9,408 nt of DNA from Burkholderiales bacterium (GTDB lineage Bacteria; Pseudomonadota; Gammaproteobacteria; Burkholderiales; Burkholderiaceae_C). Shown here piece by piece: positions 1 through 6,087 of the stretch (its first letter is position 1; every line of letters starts with the position of its first letter). Both the position numbers and the translations under genes were made by a program. Below the pieces are notes generated by a model. It made no database searches. It worked only from the letters and a program-made list of their open reading frames with translations, and was not told the origin of the DNA. The stretch is from contig JANXMO010000494.1 in assembly GCA_025354615.1 (NCBI GenBank), forward strand, positions 1 to 9,408, given 5' to 3'.

Positions 1-120
1 GTTGAAAAACGGTCCAGTGATCGCCCTGGCCGAAACCACAAGCGCTGCAATGACGAATGCCCCGCAGAACCCGACCGCTGCCGACGTAACGTCGGAAAAA
101 TTTCTGAATAGATTATGCAT
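1..120 (-). CDS. N-terminus of an unknown membrane protein (cut by window edge)
   Basis: Read leftward from an ATG at 120-118, the frame stays open for 40 codons to the window edge. The peptide starts MHNLFRNFSDVTSAAV and then has a hydrophobic stretch (about residues 16-33, GFCGAFVIAALVVSARAI), which fits a single N-terminal membrane anchor or an uncleaved signal. It lies divergent to the operon at 466 across an AT-rich gap, and coding-like GC content ends abruptly at the ATG. No good Shine-Dalgarno is visible upstream of the start. I do not recognise the family; too little of the gene is present to assign a role. Confidence 0.5.
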   Translation of the reverse strand, partial: MHNLFRNFSDVTSAAVGFCGAFVIAALVVSARAITGPFFN

Positions 121-465
121 AGCTTATTAATTGAGATCAGATAAAATGTGAAAAATTAAATTAGCACTCTAATTTTTCGCAATTTTCTCCTAATGATTTT
201 TCCCAAGAAATTTTTATGCCTGAATGCGAAAAAATATTTGTGGTTGTCCTACAACAAATTACCGCGCCCTCTGACAGTATAAATTCTGCTTCTTTTTAAC
301 AATTCAAGTCTGTTGGATAAAAGTTAAAAAATCAATGTTAAACAAGCTCGAGATAAATTGTATTTATATCGAAGTTCGTAAAAACACCATTCGGCAGATC
401 TGAATGGTGTTGAACATTATTTTTTGTATTTTTTAATCAACCCTTGAAATTTTCGAAAAAATCTT
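121..465. other. AT-rich divergent intergenic region
   Basis: About 345 bases of strongly AT-rich DNA between the leftward gene at 120 and the rightward gene at 466. It must carry the promoters for both, but I cannot pick a convincing -35/-10 pair at proper spacing; a TATAAA at 278-283 is the best isolated -10-like hexamer. The only clear structure is the hairpin at 383-411, listed separately. I see no open reading frame with coding character here. A small RNA ending at the hairpin is possible but unsupported beyond the structure itself. Confidence 0.6.
383..411. terminator. 10-bp perfect hairpin, possible (bidirectional) terminator or leader structure
   Basis: AACACCATTC at 383-392 is an exact reverse complement of GAATGGTGTT at 402-411, around a 9-nt loop. 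On the minus strand the stem runs straight into TTTT, as in an intrinsic terminator. On the plus strand a T-rich tract (from about 418) follows after a short gap. It sits 55 bases upstream of the ATG at 466, so on the plus strand it would lie in that gene's leader or end a short upstream transcript. Confidence 0.5.
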
Positions 466-735
466 ATGAAGTTGAAAATAATTCCCGCTCTTGTCGTTGC
501 CTGCCTTGCCGTTGTTCCTGTCTTTGTAAATGCAAAAGGCTGTTTGAAAGGTGCCGCTGTTGGAGGCGTCGGTGGTCATGTGGTTGGGCACCATGGTGTC
601 TTGGGTGCAGCTGCAGGCTGTGCTGTAGGCCGACACAATGCTAATAAACGAGATGCAAAAGCTGCAGCTGAGCAGCAACCGACGCCGACAACGCCGCCTG
701 TTCAACCGCAAAATAATCCAACTCCAAAGCCTTGA
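466..735 (+). CDS. Exported glycine-zipper small protein
   Basis: An 89-residue protein. Residues 1-23 form a typical signal peptide (MKLK, a hydrophobic core, then VNA before the likely cut). Residues 25-55 are rich in regularly spaced Gly, Ala and His (KGAAVGGVGGHVVGHHGVLG...), the pattern of glycine-zipper proteins of the cell envelope, with two Cys (26 and 52) that could form a disulfide. A basic segment (RHNANKRDAK) leads into a Pro/Thr/Gln-rich tail (about 70-89). It is probably periplasmic or outer-membrane associated; exact function unknown. Its stop is followed 12 bases later by the next gene, whose GAGG ribosome site begins inside this stop, so the two form an operon. The Shine-Dalgarno for this gene itself is weak, and the hairpin at 383-411 is in its leader. 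Confidence 0.75.
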   Translation: MKLKIIPALVVACLAVVPVFVNAKGCLKGAAVGGVGGHVVGHHGVLGAAAGCAVGRHNANKRDAKAAAEQQPTPTTPPVQPQNNPTPKP

Positions 736-747
736 GGTTGGAAAAAT

Positions 748-1203
748 ATGAAACTGAAATCATTTCTCCGTGGTTTAACGTCTGGTGCGTTCTTGGCGAC
801 CGGTTTGGCAACGTGCTTTCCCGTCTCTGCCCAACCAGCTTCAGCGCCCACTGCAGGTAACGTTCCTGAACCGATCATTTTGATGGTTCCTATTGAGGTC
901 TCCAGCAAAGCCTTGAGTTTAGGGTGTTGGGCTCAGCTTTACGATGAACGGAATTTCAAGGGTGAAATGACCACGTTGGTGGGGCCTGCTCAAGTGCAAA
1001 CTGTCGATAAAGGCACAGGGCGCTATTTAAAGCGCAGTATCAATAGCTTGGTACTAGGACCTAAAGCGAAGCTCACCGTTTATGAGCATCAGCTTTTCAG
1101 GGACAAGTCAGTCGAGTTTGCAGCCAATGCACGAGAAGGTGGACTCATTAAAAAACTGGGCTTTGGCGGCCGTATCGAATCGTTGAAGTTACAGTGCGAT
1201 TGA
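748..1203 (+). CDS. Exported beta/gamma-crystallin-like protein
   Basis: A 151-residue protein with a signal peptide (residues 1-28, cut likely after VSA) and a linker rich in Ala and Pro. Residues 59-151 look like a beta/gamma-crystallin domain: the repeated pattern of an aromatic residue, then F-x-G or similar, occurs as AQLYDERNFKGEM (62-74) and LTVYEHQLFRDKS (109-121). Each is followed by an S-L-x-L/V strand (SLVLG, ESLKLQC). Cys 60 and Cys 150 bracket the domain and could close it with a disulfide. GAGG at 734-737 is 10 bases before the ATG, overlapping the upstream stop, so translation is probably coupled. Such domains bind calcium or act as inhibitors or envelope proteins in bacteria; which applies here cannot be told. 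The family call comes from motif spacing only. Confidence 0.7.
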   Translation: MKLKSFLRGLTSGAFLATGLATCFPVSAQPASAPTAGNVPEPIILMVPIEVSSKALSLGCWAQLYDERNFKGEMTTLVGPAQVQTVDKGTGRYLKRSINSLVLGPKAKLTVYEHQLFRDKSVEFAANAREGGLIKKLGFGGRIESLKLQCD

Positions 1204-1330
1204 GCAAAAACAGTGGCGTGTACCTTGCGATTTATTTTGCAGAGTTCTTGGCGCTTTCGACAGCTCCGCTTAAGCGTTAATAAGGCGTTTTGACGGCTCA
1301 GTTTAATAACTTGACCTGAGTTAATAAATG

Positions 1331-1388
1331 GCGTGAGTAGCTCAATGACAGAGCGTCGGTGTGAAATAAGAAGTGCAACTTCTCATGC
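1331..1388 (+). pseudogene. tRNA-like remnant, Phe(GAA)-type 5' half
   Basis: A 58-nt stretch has the order of a tRNA. GCGTGAG (1331-1337) can pair with CTCATGC (1382-1388) as a 7-bp acceptor stem with one G-U. TA is followed by a D-arm with GCTC/GAGC stem (1340-1354), then TCGGT (1356-1360) and a 7-base loop GTGAAAT that would place anticodon GAA after T33 with A37. The 3' half of the anticodon stem, the variable loop and a normal T-arm are missing: about 12-13 bases fewer than a canonical tRNA. Only a short stem (AGAAGT/ACTTCT, 1369-1383) is found there, and no CCA follows. It is best read as a decayed tRNA or tRNA fragment lying between two convergent genes; chance resemblance is possible. 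Confidence 0.35.
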
Positions 1389-1395
1389 GAGTTTA

Positions 1396-1968
1396 TTAGG
1401 CCTGGAAATAGGCCAGTGCGCCGATTACAAGTCCAATTCCGCTCATTACAAATACCGCCTTCTCCAGCCACCGTCGTTTCGTTAGCAGGGCCATGGCCGC
1501 CATCGCAATTGCGATTTGCAGTGCAGTCGTGGCTTGGGCCCAGCGATGGTGTTGATGCATTTGCGCTTCGCTCTTCTCATTGAACTCGATGGATTCTTTT
1601 TCGAGTTTTTCTGCGACCAGCTTGATCGCAGCTTTCTCGCTTGCATAGCGTTTCGCTTCGCTTTCAAAAACCGCTTTACGTGCGTCTGTAACTAGTTGAA
1701 AACCAAGTTCGCTTAGGTTTTGCTTACTACTTTTCGCCTGATAGAAGTTCCACTGGTTTGAGGCTTCAGTTTTTTTGATGGCGGCGTTGTTCTTGAACAA
1801 ACCCGCATCTGCCTGAGTGGCCCCTGCCATGTACGAAAACGTCGCACCAACCGTTGCGAGGATCGCTGTCATTACCGCCAATTGACCAGCCATGCCCTTG
1901 GGCTCTTGCTCTGCCGCCTCGTCCATCAAGTCTTCATGTGTCCCACGAACTTCAAATTCTTCAGACAA
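1396..1968 (-). CDS. DUF4337-family membrane protein, TTG start
   Basis: A 190-residue protein resembling the DUF4337 family of uncharacterised bacterial inner-membrane proteins. It has an acidic N-terminus (SEEFEVRGTHEDLMDEAAEQE), a first membrane segment at about 27-48, then the family's characteristic Q-A-x-A-x-x-x-KN...KKTEASNQWNFYQAKSSK block (about 52-82). A long charged, probably coiled-coil region (about 85-140) follows, then two closing membrane segments (about 145-163 and 168-188). The start is TTG at 1968-1966, chosen because a strong GAGGAG lies 6 bases upstream (plus-strand 1975-1980) and no in-frame ATG comes before the conserved acidic N-terminus. It is convergent with the crystallin-like gene and apparently transcribed alone. 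Function of the family is unknown. Confidence 0.8.
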   Translation of the reverse strand: MSEEFEVRGTHEDLMDEAAEQEPKGMAGQLAVMTAILATVGATFSYMAGATQADAGLFKNNAAIKKTEASNQWNFYQAKSSKQNLSELGFQLVTDARKAVFESEAKRYASEKAAIKLVAEKLEKESIEFNEKSEAQMHQHHRWAQATTALQIAIAMAAMALLTKRRWLEKAVFVMSGIGLVIGALAYFQA

Positions 1969-1980
1969 GCAATTCTCCTC

Positions 1981-2396
1981 AGTGTTTAGGCAACGCTAAA
2001 AGGGCTACCGCCGAGGCGGCTGACGCTTTGATGCGAGATAAAGCAACAGACCGTTGCCCCGGCAGCCGTTCAAGGCGCTGAATTTAACAAGGCAGCAGGC
2101 CAACCAAATCTGGCTGGACTTGTTGGGCTTGCTCATCAGCTAAGCAGGCACCTACCCGGGGTTCATTCCCGCTGGACGTGGCCGAGGCTGCCAAGGGCGC
2201 CTTGCCTGACTTGCGTTGTGTGAAGCACGTTGACAGGTGCAAACGGGTTACCGGCTTGCCGCTGGCATTTATCGCCGGTTATTCAACAAGCTAATCGCGT
2301 TGTGATGGGTTCGTCAGCCAGCCTATGACCGCGCTAAGTGAACTTGGTCAGATTCATGCCCAACCTTTGCATTCCTCCCCTCTACACAAGAACATC
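1981..2396. other. Gene-free stretch with no recognised content
   Basis: About 415 bases between the DUF4337 gene and the first DUF347 remnant. Base composition looks like former coding DNA and short plus-strand frames are open (for instance near 2170-2290), but none is long, has a ribosome site or resembles a family I know. It must contain the promoter of the leftward DUF4337 gene near 1981-2050. It could be debris of an older gene. Confidence 0.5.
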
Positions 2397-2735
2397 ATGA
2401 ACCAATTGCCCGCGAGCAGTTTCACCGGCAGGCTGAATAAGTCCCGGACGTTACGCTGTCGTTCTGAATCATCAAGGTCATGTCAACAACGGTGAGCGAG
2501 ACCGGCGCGCCGATTTCCTGGCAGTCAACAGGGGCTGGGGACAGGGCCGGACTCGGGTGGTTATGGCCGCGTTGCTGGCTGCCGCCCTGCTCACGCAACT
2601 GCGTACCCGCCCTACACCCCTTGGATTTATTGGCTGACGGTCGTGCTGGTCAGCGTGGTCGGCACGCAGGCGGATTGCAAGGCGGCCATTGCCAACCTGC
2701 TTAAAGTCTTCGACACGTTGCAAAGCAAGGTGTGA
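2397..2735 (+). pseudogene. Degraded DUF347-repeat membrane protein, copy 1
   Basis: Read across frames, this region spells the start of a DUF347 (COG4705) protein: ATG at 2397, VPDVTLSF-stop-IIKVMSTTVSETG, then ADFLAVNRGWGQG, then MAALLAAALLTQLRTR, then YTPWIYWLTVVLVSVVGTQ. To join these, one base is missing after 2441, TGA (2465-2467) replaces the conserved Trp of the first repeat, there is a net frame change near 2505-2510, and another single-base loss near 2610. Homology stops within the second of the four expected repeats, and an unrelated tail (ending TLQSKV, stop at 2733-2735) follows. So it is a 3'-truncated pseudogene sitting 3 bases upstream of the second DUF347 gene. The family consists of inner-membrane proteins of unknown function with four repeats of two membrane helices each. 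Confidence 0.75.
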
Positions 2736-2738
2736 ACG

Positions 2739-3509
2739 ATGGCAAACCACATGAAAACGTCTACTGAACGCGCTTTGGACAAAGTACCCGATGTTACGCT
2801 AGGTTTCTGGCTCATCAAGATTGCAGCTACCACGCTTGGCGAAACCGGCGGCGATGCCGTCTCAATGTCCATGAAATTGGGCTACATGGTTAGGACGGGC
2901 ATCTTCGCAGCGATTTTTCTGGCTGCTGTGGTGGCGCAGGTCAGCGCCAAACGCTTCTACCCTTTCCTCTATTGGACTACCATCGTCGCCACCACCACCG
3001 TCGGCACGACGCTGGCTGATCTCGCGGATCGTTCGCTCGGGATTGGGTACGCGGGTGGATTGAGCTTGCTGCTCGTCCTGTTGCTAGGCTCGCTGTTTAT
3101 CTGGTATCGCACCCTTGGCTCCGTCTCGGTACGTACTGTCAGCGCGCCCAAGGAGGAAGCCTTTTACTGGCTGACGCTCATGTTCTCCCAGACGCTGGGC
3201 ACGGCGTTGGGTGATTGGACGGCTGATACGGCGGGCTTGGGCTACACAGGTACGGCGTTCGCGTTCGGCGGGCTGCTGGTCTTGGTCGTGGTGGCCTACT
3301 ACTAGACCAGCGTGTCTCGCACTCTGCTGTTCTGGGCTGCGTTCATCTTGACCCGCCCGCTGGGTGCCGTAATCGGTGATTTTCTAGACAAGCCGCTGAA
3401 TGCGGGTGGCTTGGCGCTGAGCCGCTATTCGGCATCGGCCGCGCTGCTGGCCTTCATGGTGATTGCGATCTTGCTGTCCAGACAGCAAGCGGCCAGAACG
3501 GCACATTGA
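2739..3509 (+). pseudogene. DUF347-repeat membrane protein, copy 2, interrupted by an in-frame TAG
   Basis: ATG 2739 has AAGGTG 6 bases upstream. The first 188 codons encode three DUF347 repeats, each marked by an aromatic-Trp motif and a later G-D/T-x-x-x-D region: GFW (Trp24), LYW (Trp79) and FYW (Trp144). TAG at 3303-3305 stops the frame. The same frame then continues without any shift through SRTLLFWAAFILTRPLGAV, which is the fourth repeat (Trp at codon 199), to TGA at 3507-3509. The total, 256 codons, is the usual length for the family, so a single substitution probably broke this gene; the family often has Trp or another aromatic residue at that point, and TGG to TAG would be one transition. 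A 188-residue product with six of eight helices could still be made, and readthrough is possible. Function unknown; membrane-located. Confidence 0.8.
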
Positions 3510-3538
3510 ACAACGATTGGAAAGAGGAAGGTCGACGG

Positions 3539-3616
3539 ATGCGCGTGTTGTTTATCGAGGAAGATCTGAGGACCGGCGAAAGGCAATGCGGTCGAATACC
3601 TAATCTATATGCGTGA
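3539..3616 (+). pseudogene. Scar of an OmpR-type response regulator 5' end
   Basis: ATG 3539 follows a good ribosome site (AGAGGAAGG) and begins MRVLFIEEDLRTGE, the usual first beta strand and acidic pocket of a receiver domain (compare M-R-V-L-L-I/V-E-D-D). Similarity ends after about 14 codons and the frame closes at 3614-3616. Pairs of DUF347 genes are, as I recall, often next to two-component genes, which fits. It looks like a deletion scar in which the rest of the regulator, and perhaps its kinase, have gone and the break is joined to DNA leading into the glycosyltransferase. The match is short, so the identity is tentative. Confidence 0.45.
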
Positions 3617-5219
3617 GGGCGTCGCTTTCGCCCCGGTCGCAGTAGGCTCACTGGTGCCTGCGCTGCCGTCGCGCCGATTGTCGGAGGGCGGCAACGCGCG
3701 CGACACCATCGTATGGGGGTTGCTGCTGTTCGCAGCGGTCTGGCTCGTGCATCTTGCATACACGAGCTTGTCTCCACCGACGGACAACATCGAGCAACTG
3801 ACCTGGCTTCACTCCATTGAATGGGGTTACTACAAGCACCCGCCGCTGCCTACTTGGCTGATTTGGGTGCCAGCAAAGGTCTTCGGCGCCAATGCATGGA
3901 CCAGCTATGCGACCGGCGCTGCACTCACTTTGAGCTCCGTGTACCTCCTGTGGGGCCTGCTGTCCCGGCTGCGCGGGCAGACATACGCGGCACTGGCAGT
4001 GCTGGCAGTGCTGTGCATCACCTACTATAACGGACGGCTCTACTACTACAACCATAACGTGGTGCTGATGTTTTGCGCGACCGCCAGCCTGCTCCTGTGC
4101 TGGCAAGCACGCACTACTGGGCAACTGCGATGGTGGGCAGCGCTGGGCGTTGCGTTGGGGCTTGGGACGCTCGCCAAGTACCAGATCGCAGTCACGATGG
4201 CTTCGGTACTTGCTTTCTGGTTGCAGCAACGCGGTTGGCGGGATGCACGGCAGCGCGCAGGATTCTTACTAGCAGCACTGATTGCGCTGATGATTTTCGT
4301 GCCACACCTGATGTGGCTGCGTACCCATGACTTCGGGCCGATTGAATATGCCATGAAGTCGTCGTTGGGCGCCCACCTCGAGACTGGCGCGCGCTGGTCG
4401 GACGCCTTGCATTGGCTGATCGACCAGCTGCTCAATCGCGCCCTCCCGGCTTGGCTGCTGATCGGCGGGGCGGTTTACGCTTTGCGCAAACGCAAGGTAT
4501 CGGGGCGCCGTTCCGTACTCGTCGCGGTCGATCCGAAGAGGGGCGATTCGGCCCGTATGCTGCTGTTGATCTGGGGTTTCGTACCACTGATTTTCATGCC
4601 ATCGGTCGGGATTCTTTTTGGCGTCGATCTTCAGCTTCAATGGGGCACACCGTTTCTTTTGTTTGCCGTTCCGGCAGCTATGGAATTGGCGACTCGCCGT
4701 GTCACGTGGTCGCGCGTGCCATTGCGACCTGCACTAAATTCGTTCGTGTTGATTCAGATCTTGCTTCTTGTGCTGAGTTACCTCACGTCACCGCACGGGC
4801 CGGAGGCACTGCGTGCTCATCACTGGCGTGCGTTCGACAGCAGGGCGTTGGCCACGCTGCTTGAAAAGCCGGCACAAGCTTCAATTGCAGGAGGGCACAT
4901 TTGTGTTGTGTCGGGTCCTGGTGCATCAGCCGGTGCGCTGGCATTGCACTTGACCGATCGGCCGCTGGTCTTGATCGACGGGCGCTTAGATCAAAGCCCT
5001 TGGATCAGCGCTGATCAATTGAAGAGTTGCGGGATGCTCGAGCTGCGCGAAGGACCGCCAGCGCCCGGTGATAAACCTGTCGGAAAGGAATTCCCGCTTC
5101 TTTCATGGCGAATCGTTCAACCACTGGGGGACTGGATGCAAAGCGTGGAGCTGCGGCAACGGGTTCACGGCGGCCTGAACAAGCGCGAGGCGCGCAACGC
5201 GCTGGCGAAGGCGGTGTAG
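3609..5219 (+). CDS. GT39 (PMT/ArnT-like) membrane glycosyltransferase with transposase-derived C-terminus
   Basis: A 536-codon frame for a polytopic inner-membrane glycosyltransferase of the GT39/PMT_2 type, which moves a sugar from a polyprenyl-phosphate carrier to an acceptor on the periplasmic side. After the first membrane helix (about 32-54) comes the expected periplasmic loop with [10 protein letters not shown] (Asp59 and Glu62 as likely catalytic or metal-binding acids) and [10 protein letters not shown] (74-83), the family's H-P-P-L motif. Many helices follow to about residue 395, then a soluble tail to about 510. The last ~25 codons ([20 protein letters not shown]...) are not glycosyltransferase sequence: they match the C-terminal part of Tn3-family transposases, so the natural end has been replaced by insertion or recombination. 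The start is uncertain: ATG 3609 lacks a ribosome site and overlaps the regulator scar; GTG 3654 (codon 16) is a plausible true start. The acceptor cannot be told. Confidence 0.8.
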   Translation: MREGVAFAPVAVGSLVPALPSRRLSEGGNARDTIVWGLLLFAAVWLVHLAYTSLSPPTDNIEQLTWLHSIEWGYYKHPPLPTWLIWVPAKVFGANAWTSYATGAALTLSSVYLLWGLLSRLRGQTYAALAVLAVLCITYYNGRLYYYNHNVVLMFCATASLLLCWQARTTGQLRWWAALGVALGLGTLAKYQIAVTMASVLAFWLQQRGWRDARQRAGFLLAALIALMIFVPHLMWLRTHDFGPIEYAMKSSLGAHLETGARWSDALHWLIDQLLNRALPAWLLIGGAVYALRKRKVSGRRSVLVAVDPKRGDSARMLLLIWGFVPLIFMPSVGILFGVDLQLQWGTPFLLFAVPAAMELATRRVTWSRVPLRPALNSFVLIQILLLVLSYLTSPHGPEALRAHHWRAFDSRALATLLEKPAQASIAGGHICVVSGPGASAGALALHLTDRPLVLIDGRLDQSPWISADQLKSCGMLELREGPPAPGDKPVGKEFPLLSWRIVQPLGDWMQSVELRQRVHGGLNKREARNALAKAV

Positions 5220-5501
5220 TTCTACCGCTGTGCGAAATTCCCGACCGCAGCTTCGAGCGACAGCGGTACCGCGCAAGCGGTCTGAACCTGGTGACCGCCG
5301 CCATCGTGTTGTGGAACACGGTCTACCTGGAGTTAGCCGTGGCGGCGTTGCACGGCCACGGCAAACCGGTCAACGAGGACCTTGCTGCGCTACCTATCGC
5401 CGTCGGGCTGGGAGCATGCCACCTCACCGGCGGCTACCTGTGGCACCAAAACTCCCGGATCGGCAGCGGCAAATTCAGGCCGCTTCGGCCGCTGGCCAGG
5501 G
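5142..5501 (+). pseudogene. C-terminal fragment of a Tn3-family transposase
   Basis: Read across frames this is the end of a Tn3-type Tnp[23 protein letters not shown] (in frame with the glycosyltransferase), a TAG at 5217-5219 where Phe is expected, FYRC, then after a one-base loss [20 protein letters not shown] and LWNTVYLE..., HGKPVNEDL. An extra base near 5384 then gives [13 protein letters not shown] in the next frame, a further one-base loss near 5420 restores the frame, and [24 protein letters not shown] closes the protein. Family proteins are near 1000 residues, so only about the last 110 remain. The first catalytic residues are absent. The fragment ends right at the inverted repeat 5502-5539, as expected for the 3' end of tnpA. 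It is inactive. Confidence 0.8.
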
Positions 5502-5539
5502 CTTTGCGTACTTTGCGATCCGTTTTCTGGGACGACCCC
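5502..5539. repeat. 38-bp terminal inverted repeat of a Tn3-family element (right end)
   Basis: Read on the minus strand the block starts GGGGTCGTCCCAGAAAACGG at 5539 and ends ACGCAAAG at 5502, exactly 38 bases. This closely matches the Tn3-family repeat form GGGGTCGTCTCAGAAAACGG...ACGCTAAG that I recall from memory. It directly follows the transposase C-terminal fragment, where the right repeat belongs. No partner repeat is present in the window, so this is a one-ended remnant and no 5-bp target duplication can be tested. Confidence 0.7.
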
Positions 5540-5664
5540 CAAAGGTCCTCTAGACTGCAGTGCGCACTCAGTGATGCAGTTTTCTTTATGTAAACCTAGA
5601 CGCCAATCAGAACGTTAGAACAACAGCTAGACGCTACTCACTGAATCCATACAAAGGAATTGCC

Positions 5665-5910
5665 ATGAAAAAGACACTTACCGCTTGCGCTTTGGCCTTC
5701 ACTGCTGTCATTGCAATGGCCCAAACCACCACCGACACCACTGGGGTCACCACCAGCACCGACCCTGCAAAGGCCGCTGCAGTGGAGCGCAAAGCAGCGG
5801 AGTTGAAGAATCAAGACCGAAATGTCGCGACTAACAATACAGCCCCTGTGGCTCACAAGGCTCGGGGCCATCACAGCAAGCGCCATCAAAAAAGCGTTGC
5901 GCACAAGTAA
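5665..5910 (+). CDS. Small exported basic, His/Lys-rich protein
   Basis: An 81-residue protein with AAGGA 7 bases before its ATG. Residues 1-19 are a clear signal peptide (MKKTLTACALAFTAVIAMA, cut before Gln20). The mature part starts with a Thr-rich low-complexity stretch (TTTDTTGVTTSTD), then a short helix-prone charged block (AAAVERKAAELKNQ), and ends strongly basic (HKARGHHSKRHQKSVAHK). Many Burkholderiales encode short periplasmic proteins of this build with no assigned role; I do not recognise a named family. It stands alone between the Tn3 remnant and IS66, with a terminator just downstream, and is one of the few undamaged genes in the right half. Confidence 0.75.
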   Translation: MKKTLTACALAFTAVIAMAQTTTDTTGVTTSTDPAKAAAVERKAAELKNQDRNVATNNTAPVAHKARGHHSKRHQKSVAHK

Positions 5911-5942
5911 ATTCGGAAGACGTAATGGCGACGGGGGGCATC

Positions 5943-5968
5943 GGCCCGCGACACGTAGTGGGCCTTTT
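5943..5968 (+). terminator. Rho-independent terminator after the small exported protein
   Basis: GGCCCGC (5943-5949) pairs with GTGGGCC (5958-5964), 7 bp with one G-U, around an 8-nt loop, and is followed directly by TTTT. It lies 33 bases past the stop at 5910, as expected for that gene's terminator. Confidence 0.65.
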
Positions 5969-6010
5969 GTCCTCGCTCGCCTTTCGACCGCCCGATGTGG
6001 CGCCCTGATC

Positions 6011-6036
6011 GTAAGCGTCCAGCCATCCCATCTTGA
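6011..6036 (+). repeat. IS66 left terminal inverted repeat
   Basis: The block begins GTAAGCGTCCAGCCATCCCA, and its reverse complement resembles 7971-7996 (TCAAG, TGG and the CTTAC tip are shared). The tip GTAA is the usual end of IS66 elements. Confidence 0.55.
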
Positions 6037-6059
6037 TTCAAGCTGAAGGCTTGGTGAAG

Positions 6060-6086
6060 GTGTCCACCTATTTTGGAGGTGGACAC
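6060..6086 (+). promoter_or_regulatory. Hairpin occluding the tnpA ribosome binding site
   Basis: GTGTCCACCT (6060-6069) is an exact complement of AGGTGGACAC (6077-6086), with a 7-nt loop. The Shine-Dalgarno GGAGGT (6075-6080) sits partly in the loop and partly in the 3' arm, 7 bases before ATG 6088. A transcript entering from outside would fold this and hide the site. Confidence 0.6.
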
Positions 6087-6087
6087 T

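Larger units (their letters stand above)
5142..5539 (+). mobile_element. Tn3-family transposon remnant (right end only)
   Basis: This unit combines the transposase C-terminal fragment and the 38-bp end. Its left border lies inside the glycosyltransferase frame at about 5142, where protein similarity switches from one family to the other without a frame change. The rest of the transposon, including its left repeat and resolvase, is not in the window. Confidence 0.7.

Noticed and set aside
1267..1276. Palindrome CGCTTAAGCG after the crystallin-like gene
   Set aside because: No loop and no T-tract, so it does not form a terminator; too short to call a binding site.
1854..2081. 75-codon plus-strand frame overlapping the DUF4337 start
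   Set aside because: Antisense to the conserved N-terminus of DUF4337, no ribosome site, no recognisable similarity.
2480..2704. 74-codon plus-strand frame as a separate small gene
   Set aside because: It starts inside the DUF347 copy 1 remnant; only its first ~10 residues (MSTTVSETGA) are family sequence, and the rest is shifted reading of the pseudogene.
3648..4229. 193-codon minus-strand frame inside the glycosyltransferase
   Set aside because: The plus strand carries a clear multi-helix GT39 protein; the reverse frame is Gln/Arg/His-rich noise.
5596..5634. Direct repeat CTAGACGC (5596-5603 and 5627-5634)
   Set aside because: Only 8 bases, two copies 31 bases apart, upstream of the small exported protein; could be an operator but chance is equally likely.
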